From Acanthamoeba lenticulata (taxonomy: Eukaryota > Discosea > Longamoebia > Acanthamoebidae): 22,529 nucleotides of DNA. The stretch spans positions 1-22,529 of the forward strand of contig NAVB01002513.1 of NCBI GenBank assembly GCA_002179805.1, given 5' to 3'. Below, piece after piece: positions 1-9,132 of the stretch (positions within the stretch are counted from its first letter, which is position 1; every line of letters begins with the position of its first letter). Under the pieces are notes generated by a model. It saw only the letters and a program-made list of their open reading frames with translations, did not search any database and was not told the DNA's origin. The position numbers and the translations under genes were made by a program.

Positions 1-66
1 CAAAACAAAAAACAAAAAAACAAAAAAACAAAAAACAAAACAAAAAACAAAAAAACAAAAAACAAA
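1..66. repeat. A-rich CAAAA/CAAAAAA low-complexity tract
   Basis: The first 66 bases are almost only A with a C every 5-8 bases. On the minus strand this is a T-rich run that follows a GTGCGT donor of the phospholipase B-like gene. It is therefore intron sequence whose acceptor lies beyond the left edge. A T-rich, stop-free tract could be mistaken for coding sequence, because the previous exon's frame stays open through it. Confidence 0.8.
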
Positions 67-2326
67 ACAATCACAAAAATGAACCGGAGACGCACCACCA
101 AAGGCAAAGGCTGGCTTGTGGATCGCAGTCCGCAGGTCGTAGCGCGAGGCGATGCCGTTGGCCGGGTCGCCCAGTTCCAGCGGGTCCTTCTTCCAGTCGT
201 TGAACTGCAGCAGCTTGCCGTGCGCCTTGACCGAGTGGACGTGCGTGTGATTCCTGCCGCGTGTAATGTGTTGTGTGGTTTCTCTCATCAGGGGACCGAC
301 GAGCATCGGGGCGGCTGGCTGCTTGATGGCACGCCATCACGACCGTCGTACCGGCGGAAGATGTTGGCGCGCGGGCACCGTTCGTAGGAGTACTGGTCGC
401 CGTAGGCGGCAAACTTGGCCGGCCAGCCGGACACGTTGTAGATCCACTCAAAGTAGGGCACGTTGTACGACGGCCAGTAGCCCTGCTTCTCCAGCAAGCG
501 TCTGGCCGTGCGCGGACGTCAGCACACAACAACATCATGACCATCGGCAATGGCGGCGGCGACGACGTACGTGACGTCGGCGTTCATGGTCGTGCCGGGG
601 ATCTGCTCGAGGATGTGGAGCGTGCCGGCCTGGAGCGGCCTCCCGGCCACGAAGAGGTTGTAGTTGACCACCATCCACTGGTTGTTGTAGGTGCCCGAGT
701 TGTACGGCGCGAAGAGGTCCGTCCAGTTTTGGCCCGTGTGGGCCATGCGGTTGGCCAGCATCGCGCGCTGCCAGCACAGCAGCGAGCCCTGTACAACAAC
801 ACAACACAGAGTGAGGCTCTGGGCCGGGCTGGGCTGGGCCGGGCCGGACCTCGGGCTGGACGTGGGCGTAGAGCGACATGTTGTAGACCGCGTTGGTGGT
901 CTCCAGAGAGACAAGCCCTGGCCAAGCAAGGGTCGCGAACGTCAGGAAAAGGACGAGGGCAAGGAGGAACGGGAACGAGGGACATACCTGAGCTCATGGT
1001 GTACCAGTCGTCCTTGGAGGACAGCATGCCGGGGCGGGACGAGAAGGAGATGTTGACGGCGGCCACGCCCGGGATCGGCACCGAGTAGGTCTTGTACACG
1101 CGGTTCATGCTGTAATATTCCGTCTGGGGCACATCATCATCACCACGTGTGGCACGTGAGGCGGCGCCTCTTTCGAGTCACTCGGCCCAAACAAACGGGG
1201 AAGGGCCACGGTACCCATGTGGTGTGGCCGGCAAACAGGTCGGCGTTTTTGGGCAGCAGCTTGATCAGCGCCTGCATGAAGATGATGACGATGACGAAAA
1301 GAGGTCACAAAGTGACTTGGTTGTGCGCAAGACGTGTCACGAGAGTGGGAAGGGATGTACGCTGCAGTCGGTGAACTCGAGGGGCGCCTCAACCTTGCGG
1401 CTGCGGGGCTCGAAGCCTGGTTGCGGAAACAACTTGGCCAGGTCCTCGATATCGCCTGTTTGTTGGTTGGAGTGATGGTGATGATGAATCATGGCCATGC
1501 ACGCGTGAGCGGGCTCGTGCATGTTTGCGAGGTGGGGCTCGAACCGGCTGAGTTGAGGACGTAGAGGTCGAACGCAGTGAGATTCTTGTTGGACGGCGCG
1601 TGGAGCTGGTAGCCCTGGAATGACCATTCCTCACTCGTCGTGAGCCAAACACCCACAAGGAGCGAACGAGGGAGAAAGAGACGAAGCAAGAAGGGCAGCC
1701 GAACCGCAACGAGGCCGTCGAACTGACGCAGTATGAGGGAGACCTGCCTCCAGTAGGGCGAGGCGTCCTTCATCTTCTGGCTGATGGCGCGGGCCCACGC
1801 CAGCTGGCGGGTGAGGTAGTCGCGTAGCCCGTCCGACACGGGCCGGGCGTGGAACTGATTGGCGTAGTAGTTGGTGTACCAGGCCGCGATCTGCTGCGCC
1901 GTGAGGGAGCCCTCTACACATTGAGGTCAGCGACGCTACGAAGACAATGATGGTGACTTACGCGTACCAAGGTAGCCGACGGCATACATTTGCTGCTCGG
2001 CGGGGACGTCGGGCGATGCCGCGACGTGCAAGAGGTCCCACCCGGTCTTGTTCAGGGCTGCCGTGGCGAGAGTGTTAGCTCCGCTGCAAGTAGGAAAAGG
2101 AAGAGGACGACAAGGAAGGGGCACCTTCGGTAAATACGCCTGTGGCGGCGGGCGAGGTCTCATTCCCCGTAGGGGTCTCGGTGAGGTCACCCGTCACGGG
2201 GTCGAACCACACGCTCATGGTTCTCAAGGGCAGGCCGGTGGTGCTAGACATGCCAACCGCATGGCTCGTGAAGAACAAGGCCAACAGTAGCAGCAGGACC
2301 ACATACGAATCTCTCGACGTCGTCAT
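1..2326 (-). CDS. phospholipase B-like hydrolase (PLBD family), 3' end beyond window
   Basis: Lysosomal or secreted Ntn-hydrolase of the phospholipase B-like (lamina ancestor) family, which removes acyl chains from glycerophospholipids. Exons read 2326-2125, 2078-1962, 1913-1705, 1614-1545, 1455-1361, 1271-1215, 1123-988, 917-850, 788-571, 501-352 and 253-96; phase closes at every junction, giving 493 visible codons. Residues 1-25 form a signal peptide (TTSRDSYVV then LLLLLALFFTSHAVG). Family blocks follow: GSLTAQQI, FDGLVAGYQL, FTDCSALIKLL with the expected nucleophile Cys230, SFSSRPGMLSSKDD, NSGTYNNQWMVV, ILEQIPG, YWPSYNVPYF, SPRA-type PRANIFRR, QFNDWKKDPL and a final FGG. The family normally continues some tens of residues past this GG, so a last exon lies off the left edge. 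Many Asn-X-Ser/Thr sites fit a luminal glycoprotein. Family call is firm; substrate is inferred. Confidence 0.93.
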
Positions 2327-2388
2327 GACTCTTGACGGTGTCACAGGTTGCGTAAGTGTACCTCCGCTTTCGCAACCCGTTTCTCTCA

Positions 2389-2402
2389 TGCTGACGTCAG
2401 CA
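2389..2402. promoter_or_regulatory. perfect 14-base palindrome TGCTGACGTCAGCA (CRE/MARE-type bZIP site)
   Basis: The palindrome contains the CRE core TGACGTCA with TGC/GCA flanks, which is the CRE-type Maf recognition element of animals. It lies in the 124-base divergent promoter, 62 bases upstream of the phospholipase B-like ATG and 48 bases upstream of the PITP ATG. It could serve both genes. The sequence match is exact; binding by an amoebal bZIP factor is inferred. Confidence 0.6.
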
Positions 2403-2450
2403 ACCACCTTCACCTGAAAACGACCAGCAGCCACGCACGCAACCAAATCG

Positions 2451-4000
2451 ATGGTGCTGGCCAAGGAGTAGTACGTGCGCCACTCTTTATGAGTTCTAGT
2501 TCCAGGCGCCTACCATTAACTGCAATGTTCTTCTCCTTCTTTCCAGTCGGATCCCATTGCCGTTTACTGTAGATGAGGTTCGTACTGCCCCGATCTAATC
2601 TCGACCAACAAGTTGATTGCATTGTTGCGTGTTATAACTCGGCGTGCAGTTCCGGGTGGGGCACGTGTACATGGTGGTTCGTACAGGACGCGAGGGCCGC
2701 TCGACCGGCACGCAGGTCGTGACCCGCGAGGCGCGGCCGTTTGAGGATGCAAAGAAGGGCACCAAGGGCATCTACCGCGTGCGCGAGTTCCACGTGGAGG
2801 GCCTGCCGCCGTGGACACGCAAACTGCTGCCACACAACGCCCTCACCATCGAGGAGAAAACGTGGGACTCCTACCCTTCCATTCGCACAGGTGCGTCTTC
2901 CTCCTGTCCTGGACAGCTCGTGCTCTTCTGCTGCACTTCCTGAGCCAAATCTTAGTCTTAATCTTTTTTGTTTCGGTCCAGTCTACACGGTGCGAACCAT
3001 CCACATGTGGCTTGCTCTGCCCAGCGCCTTCTTTCTGAGCAGAGGGTACGTCGTGTGTTGGCGCAGTGTCCGCTGTTGGGCACGCGGGTGATGGTCACAG
3101 CCTCGACCAAGTTCCTCGATGATGCCGGCACGACGACACGAGCTCACGGGAAGGAGAGCGAGAGCGCCGAGGTGGATTACATCAACATCGCCAAGGAGCA
3201 TGTCAAGGGCGCCGGCGGCAAGAACTACGTCCCGGCCCTCCACCCGGCCACCTTCACTTCATCCAAGACCAAGCGCGGCCCGCTCAAGGGTGCCTGGGTG
3301 AGTCCCATGCCTTCTCCCCTTCCTCTCATCTTTCTTTCTTGCGTTATCGCCTGACCGCAGCCGTGCAGGAGAAGTCCAAACCGGTCATGTGCGCCTACAA
3401 GGTATGTAGAACTGATGAAGAGCAGCGTCTTCAGAGCCTAACACGGTCATGGATGGCTTACATCTGTGGCACACAGCTCGTGAATGTGAGCTTCAACTAT
3501 CCGCGCTGGACGTTCCCAGGCAAAGTAGAGCGCTACATCCACCAGGTTCGTCCTGTTCGTAGGGAGACGTAGTTCATGATGGTCTCACATGGGAACTGGG
3601 CGGGGTGTGTGTGTAGGTGTTGCGAGAGATCTACCTGGCATCGCACCAGCTTGCGTTCTGCTCGATGGATGAGTGGATCGACCTGTCCTACAAGGACGTG
3701 CGCGAGCTCGAGCTGGGCTCTCTCAGCACGGCCGTGCTCGACAGCTCCACAGCGTCGGCGGCATCGACCACATCTCCACCAACAGCTCCACCTTCGCCAC
3801 TCTCACCTGTAGATACTGAAACGTCCGCCAGCAACGAGGAGGAGCGGTCGTCAGTCGTCGACGCCAGCGGCGGCCCCAACAGTTGGGCGGCGCACGCGAC
3901 AGACGACCTGCCGCGTGGCCAGCCGGCCTCTGCCAAGGCACTCCGTGCAAAGGCCCGCGCCCGCATCGTCGCTTACCCGCCCACCAAAGCGCGCCTTTGA
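2451..4000 (+). CDS. class I phosphatidylinositol transfer protein (PITP) with Ser/Thr-rich tail
   Basis: Soluble lipid exchanger that moves phosphatidylinositol or phosphatidylcholine between membranes. Exons are 2451-2470, 2547-2577, 2650-2890, 2982-2989, 3067-3297, 3369-3401, 3477-3545 and 3617-4000, giving 338 residues with phase closed throughout. The first exon codes only MVLAKE plus two bases and joins RIPLPFTVDEFRVGHVYM, matching the start of the family. Further family blocks: ALTIEEKTWDSYP, KTKRGPLKGAW, PVMCAYKLVNV, KVERYIHQ, QLAFCSMDEWIDL. Exon 4 is only 8 bases. Residues that contact the inositol headgroup in mammalian PITP-alpha differ here: T59, K61 and N90 align with R60, R62 and D90. 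After about residue 245 comes a low-complexity Ser/Thr/Pro/Ala tail not found in short PITPs. The gene is divergent from the phospholipase B-like gene and convergent with the MYND gene. Confidence 0.93.
2982..2989 (+). other. 8-base micro-exon of the PITP gene
   Basis: TCTACACG lies between an acceptor (GGTCCAG) and a donor (GTGCGA). It is needed to join ...SIRT to CPLLGTRV in frame and supplies V-Y-T at the place where the family has T-V-x-T. Skipping it would shift the frame. No other splice combination I tried keeps both the frame and the family alignment. Confidence 0.75.
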
Positions 4001-4186
4001 CCTTTCTTCTTCACCCTCTTCCTCTACTCCGCATCTCCTTCATCTGCTTTGTACAGGAAAGAAGACTTTTTCGATTTTGTTTTGTGTTTTTATTTTATTT
4101 TTTTAATGTTTTATTTTTTTGTGTTTTTTGACTTTTTTGATTTTTTTGTGTTGTTTTATGTTATGGTTGGAAAAATGGTAGAGGCC

Positions 4187-5121
4187 CTACATGACACCGA
4201 CGTCCTTGGCCACCTTGGCCTTGTTGGCGTCGAGGGTCGTCCTGAACTGGTCGTCGTGCTGGGCGAGCCCCGCCTGCAGCTCGTCCACGTCGGGCTTGAT
4301 GAAGTTCCAGGCCTCGTGGACGGGCATGGGCGCGGTGGCCTGCGCGTGCGGGTAGGCCTTCTGGTGGCTGACGAAGATGCGGTCGATGCAAGCCGGGTGG
4401 AAGACGCGCGGGAAGGGCCGGATGTAGGACAGCTGCGCGTCCTTCATGCCGCGGTGCATGATCTGCGCCGCCAGCACGCCCTCCTTGCACTCCTTTGTGC
4501 AGTGCGGGCTGCACGCCATGGGCGAACGTGAGACGTTGTGAGAGCGTGCTTGAGGAAGAAGAGGGAAGTAGTGGCGGACCAAACGATGATGTCGGTCCAC
4601 GGGAAGAACTTGACGTTGAAGTTCCTGGTGTCGAACTCCTCCTGCACCCACTTGAGGCCGTCGTCATCAATGGACACGCTCGCGCTGGGCAGCATCCACC
4701 AGCCACCAGCGCTGTCCCTCACGTCGTCCTTCGTGAGCATGTGGATCGGCTGGAAATTGGTAGGATGAGTCGAATGCTGGTTGAGTCAGATGAGAAGAGC
4801 ATTTTGAGGGAGTGTACACGAGAGCCATCATGGGTGTGGCCAGCTTCACCAACATCATAAGCCTTATCAACTCGATCAATGAAGAGAGTCTTGCAAGTTG
4901 TCTTATGCCCCTTCTTCCAATCCTCAACCTTTGCGATGCAACCAACAAGCCAGAGATCTCAATCAATTAATCAATGCGAGGGTGGGCCCAATTTAATTTG
5001 CGTTGCATACCTGGTGCTCACGCGAACAATAATGGACCTCCTTGCATCGGCTGCATCGCTGAAGGGTCGCCCCCTCCTTCTCCGTCTTGTGGCACACGGC
5101 ACACTGCTTCTCCTGCTCCAT
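4187..5121 (-). CDS. MYND-type zinc-finger protein
   Basis: Small protein of about 228-235 residues opening directly with a MYND zinc finger, a protein-interaction module. The start at 5121 gives MEQEKQ followed by C7-x2-C10, C23-x2-C26, C32, H36, H43 and C47. In the usual MYND pattern the H36 position is a cysteine (C-x3-C after the tyrosine), so the finger is C6H2-like rather than C7H. Exon 1 is 5121-5011 and exon 2 begins at 4922 (DWKKGHKTTC). Exon 2 probably ends at 4818 and exon 3 starts at 4749. The end of exon 3 is ambiguous (4601 or 4580, same phase). Exon 4 is 4508-4187, ending ...DVGVM then TAG. The rest (KEGVLAAQIMHRGMKD, FPRVFHPACIDRIF, HEAWNFIKPDVDELQ) matches no family I can name. 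It is convergent with the PITP gene and lies about 106 bases downstream of the IDH gene. Confidence 0.8.
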
Positions 5122-5227
5122 CTTTGCGCGATCTAAAACAAAAAACAAATGTTGTGCTGCGGAGTTTAACAAAATCTTTCGCTCTCGGCTAAAAAGTCTA
5201 CCGGCAGCACTGCCACGACGAAGCAGC

Positions 5228-7290
5228 TTACATCTTCTCGAGCTTGTTCTGGAAGGTGTCCCGGATGGCGGCCAGGAAGTCGTCCGTGGTGAGCCAGTCC
5301 TTGTCGGTCATCCTTTGACGACACAAGCAAACAGGACGCGTGAGTCACCTAGGTGAGAGAGAGGAGCGCCACCAAATCACCACCAACATGCAGCAAGACG
5401 CACTTGGAGCCGTGGACGCAAAGGGCCAGATCCTTGGTCATCTTGCCGCTCTCGACGGTCTCGACGCAGGCCTCCTCGAGCGCCGCGGCAAACTTCTCAA
5501 GGGCCGTGTTGCCATCGAGCTTGGCCCTGTGCTCCAAACCCTTGGTCCAGGCGAAGATGCTATGCTCCCATCCCAGTCCCCAATCAAGACGTCAGCGCGT
5601 CAGGTCGGAATTCAAGAGGATTACACCTCCATCACCATCATCTTCATCATGTTCGACGAACCTGGCGATCGGGTTGGTGGAGGTGGGCTGTCCCTTCTGC
5701 CACATGCGGTAGTGGCGGGTGACGGTGCCATGGGCAGCCTCGGTTTCGACCGTCTTGCCATCGGGGCACATCAGCAGCGAGGTCATCAGACCCAGAGAGC
5801 CAAAGCCTACCGCGCACGCGGAGAATGTCGGTGAGACAAGGCGATCGGCACTCGAATCATCATGATGAGCCATAAGGAGTTGCGGCGTCACGCACCTTGA
5901 GCGACGATGTCCGACTGGACGTCGCCATCGTAGTTCTTGCAAGCCCACACGAAGCCGCCGGAAGACTTGAGCGCGAACGCGACCATGTCGTCGATGAGAC
6001 GGTGCTCATACCACGTCTTGCTGGCCTCAAACTGAGCCTTGTACTGCCTGCCATTGTTGATGTTGTTGTTCCGTCAACGCCCCCAAGGACCAGAGCAAAG
6101 AGGGGAAGGTTTGCATACTTGTCGTAGAGGTTCTGGAAGATGTCCTTGAACCTGCCGTCATACTGCTTCAAGATGGTGTTCTTGGTGCTGAGGTAGAGCG
6201 ACCACTTCTTGGCCAACGCGTACTGGAAGCAGCTGTGGGCAAAGCCCTCAATCGACTATGGATACAGAGGCGCGATGAGTCGAGCTTATTCTCCGGGCCT
6301 CTTGTCTTCAGGTTGTTTAAGGTCCGTACCTCGTCGGTATTGTACATGCCCATGACAACGCCGGGGCCCTTGAAGTCATACACGGGGTGCACCTCCTTGG
6401 CACTGCCGTCAGCCGGGGTGTACACGAGCTCATAGGTGCCGGCCTTGGGCACGACCAAGTCGGTGGCCTTGTACTGTGATGTTTATGCGCGAGTGACGAG
6501 CGGTGAGTAGAAGAGCCCTTGGTCAGGGTTGCATCACAGGTGGCCATGAACGAACCTGGTCGCCGTGAGCATGGCGGCCGATGACGATGGACTGGGTCCA
6601 GCCGGGAACAAGGCGAGGGACGTTCTTGCAGATGATGGGCTCGCGGAAGACAGTGCCGCCCAAAATGTTACGGATGGTGCCGTTAGGCGACTTCCACATC
6701 TTCTTCAGCTTGAACTCTGGGCAGGACAGGCCATTCGTGTCAACGCGAGAAAAGAAAGAAGGCGGGGGGGGGGAGAAGGCACTAACCAGTGACGCGGTTC
6801 TCGTCAGGAGTGATGGTAGCGCACTTGATGCCAACGTTGTAGCGCTTGATGGCCTCAGCGGCCTCAATAGTGACCTTGTCGTTTGTCTGATCACGGTACT
6901 CAATTCCAAGATCGTAGTACTTAAGATCGATGTTCAGGAACGGCAGAATCAACTGGTCAACACCAAAAGAAAGTATGAGTTATCTGTGCGCTTGACCAGC
7001 AACCAGTTGTGCACAAGTCGTACCTCTTCCTTGATCCTCTTCCAAATAATCCTGGTCATTTCATCTCCATCCAGCTCAACCACAGGGTTCTTGACATCAA
7101 TCTTCTTGTGGGCCAGCCTCACTGTATGTGTGGTGACTTGAGACAACTAGAATCACAGCGAACAGCGCGTTCGACGCGTACCCTGCGAGTGCGTCAGGAG
7201 AGTAGCAGAGGCACCCAGATTGCGCTGAATTACGGCATGGGCAGTCGAAGATGCGCGTTTCTGAGCAGCTGTGACGACTTGCCTTCTCAT
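5228..7290 (-). CDS. IDH2: mitochondrial NADP-dependent isocitrate dehydrogenase
   Basis: Oxidises isocitrate to 2-oxoglutarate and CO2 while making NADPH. Ten exons: 7290-7182, 7121-7024, 6952-6787, 6716-6556, 6473-6330, 6255-6119, 6047-5896, 5806-5662, 5559-5404 and 5312-5228. They give 450 residues with phase closed, close to the 452 of human IDH2. The first 36 residues ([16 protein letters not shown]...) are rich in Arg, Ser and Ala and free of acidic residues, as in a mitochondrial presequence. Core motifs: [56 protein letters not shown] with the isocitrate-binding R172, [78 protein letters not shown] is the IDH2-type form of this motif. The last exon ([12 protein letters not shown]...) looks like a start but is spliced onto ...HGSK. 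Confidence 0.97.
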
Positions 7291-7574
7291 GATTGTGGGC
7301 GATTGAAAGACTTCAGTTGAACTTGTGCGACCAGCACTAGTGCCCACCACTGGCCTATCGTCTTGCGGCCCATGAAATGCTGTCTGCCGCTTTCAGCTTT
7401 GCCGGCCAAGACCGGGCACCCCAGAAATGGCTGCCCATTGGACAACAACGTTACACCCAGTACAGCCCGGCAGCGAGCGGACGCGACCAAGATTTGAGAA
7501 CAAGTCAGTGTGGCGCGGCACAACAGCTGCGATGGCAAGAACATCCCTTTTCGATTTATTTGACGCAGCTAAGC

Positions 7575-8843
7575 TCAGCTGAAGAGCTGTAGCCCCTCAG
7601 CAAAGCGCACGTTAGCACCAGCGTTGGCCGCCACTACCTCACCAAGGCTGGTGAGCATGTTGCTAACAAACGTGGAGTTGGGGTACTGGGTCTTGTGCTC
7701 CAGCCACGAGTTGATCTGATCCAATAAGCAGGACATGAGCCAAAGAGCAAGCTGAGATGATCAAGAAAGGATGTACGGACCTTGCGCCAGATGACAGGCG
7801 TGATGTCAACATAGTGTGAAGGAGTGATGAAGTCCCACATGTAGTATTCCTCGACCTGGACCGGGGCTGGGCCTATCTCAGGCATAAGAAGACTCAAACC
7901 GGCCTAGAATTGCAGCACGTTAAGTAATTGTAATGTCACCACAACTGCAATGGAAGAGCTTGTTCACCTCGAAGTGAGTCTCTAGCGCGAACCGACCTGC
8001 AGCCTAGGCATCACAAATCGATGCACATGTAGATGCACTTTAGTTCGCACTCAAGAGCATAAGCTCGTGTTGAGCTTTAACGGGGCGAATGGAGAGTACC
8101 TGATGATCGGGGTGGTAGCCGAGATCGCCCCAGCCCTGCGAGGCCTTCATCTCGAAGCGAGGATATGGCCACCAGCTCATCACCACGTGCGGTTGGAACT
8201 TCCTGATGGCGGCGATCATTGAAGCCTTGACCTGTCATTGCGTAAGTTGAAACACTGCAACCACAAAGGTCAGCCACAAAAGAAACAGCATACCTGAGCA
8301 AAGGGGTAGGAGGTGAGCTGGCTGTCCTCATAGTCGAGCAACAGCACGTTCTTCTGGGGCACGCCAAGGACCTACGTGATCGTCCCCACGGGTGCTTAGT
8401 GCGTGCACGTCCAGACAAGTGAAGAGGCGTGGGTGAACGCACGCCAGCGGCGTTGAAGGCCTCCAGCCTCCGCGCAGCGGCAATCTGCTCAGCCGACCAG
8501 TTGGCGCATACCGGGTTGGAGCAGCCCTTATCGCTGTGAAAGAGGATTTAATATGAATTAAAAATGAAAATTATTAAAAATGGTACCCGTTAGTGGCGAT
8601 AGTGTAGAAGACCTCTGTGCCCTGCGCGGTGAGGAGGGCGATCATGCCTCCCACGGCAGCTTCGATATCGTCAGGGTGGGCCGAAATGAAGAGCACCCGC
8701 TTGTGCGCCCAACGACTCAGGTCAAGGGGTACCGCAGCGCCGGACTTGAGAGCAGACCATGAAGGCAAGGCCGACCCCGAGGCCTGGGAGAGCGAAGCGA
8801 AGAAAGCGAAGAGAACGAAGCACGTTATAAGGAAGCGAAGCAT
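7575..8843 (-). CDS. PIG-L/LmbE-family N-acetylglucosamine-type deacetylase with signal peptide
   Basis: Zn-dependent deacetylase of the family that includes GlcNAc-PI de-N-acetylase and bacterial LmbE/MshB enzymes. Seven exons: 8843-8587, 8533-8443, 8371-8294, 8231-8100, 8003-7968, 7903-7781 and 7715-7575, giving 285 residues. Residues 1-23 (MLRFLITCFVLFAFFASLSQASG) are a clear signal peptide. The metal and catalytic motif AHPDD sits at 55-59 and the second metal motif HPDH at 182-185. In between are LLLDYEDSQL and VVMSWWPYPRF, typical of the family. Eukaryotic PIG-L acts on the cytosolic face of the ER from an N-terminal anchor, so a luminal or secreted enzyme suggests another N-acetyl sugar substrate. 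Family call is firm; substrate unknown. Confidence 0.9.
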
Positions 8844-9003
8844 TGAGGAAGAGGAAAACAGTGGCTGGGCATTGCAGCTTTCTTCTTTTCCTTCCCAACG
8901 AACGGAAAGACCCGTTATTAACGTCAAAAAAACACTCGTGATGTCTCCCGCTGCCTCCCGTGGTTGGTGGCCCAGTTGTAGCACTGGCTAGTCGGCAAAA
9001 AAG

Positions 9004-9012
9004 TTTCCCGCC
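9004..9012 (+). promoter_or_regulatory. E2F-like site TTTCCCGCC
   Basis: Matches the E2F consensus TTTSSCGC and lies 121 bases upstream of the coiled-coil gene ATG at 9133. A second site lies 17 bases further on. The shared intergenic region also serves the deacetylase gene on the other strand. Confidence 0.5.
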
Positions 9013-9029
9013 AAGGGAGCTCCAACGCG

Positions 9030-9041
9030 TTCGCGCCAAAA
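9030..9041 (-). promoter_or_regulatory. E2F-like site TTTTGGCGCGAA
   Basis: Read on the minus strand this contains TTTGGCGC, a full match to TTTSSCGC. It lies 92 bases upstream of the ATG at 9133. Two matches within 40 bases make chance less likely than a single one would. Confidence 0.55.
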
Positions 9042-9132
9042 CGTGGTGCTGGTGGCTGTGTCGCCGCACACGAGGCCTCATACGCAGCACTGGCCAGCCT
9101 TTCGTGTGCAAGTAAAGTGTGGCAAGCGGAGG

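Noticed and set aside
4001..4186. open frame across T-rich sequence after the PITP stop
   Set aside because: Only poly-Phe/Leu low complexity. It is the shared 3' region of two convergent genes.
5228..5312. ATG at 5311 ([11 protein letters not shown]...) as the start of the MYND gene
   Set aside because: It reads into a stop (TAA) after ...LEKM, and the peptide matches the C-terminus of NADP-isocitrate dehydrogenase. It is spliced after an AAAG acceptor as the last IDH exon.
6764..6773. run of ten G
   Set aside because: On the minus strand it is a C-run in an IDH intron, ordinary pyrimidine-rich sequence, though prone to sequencing error.
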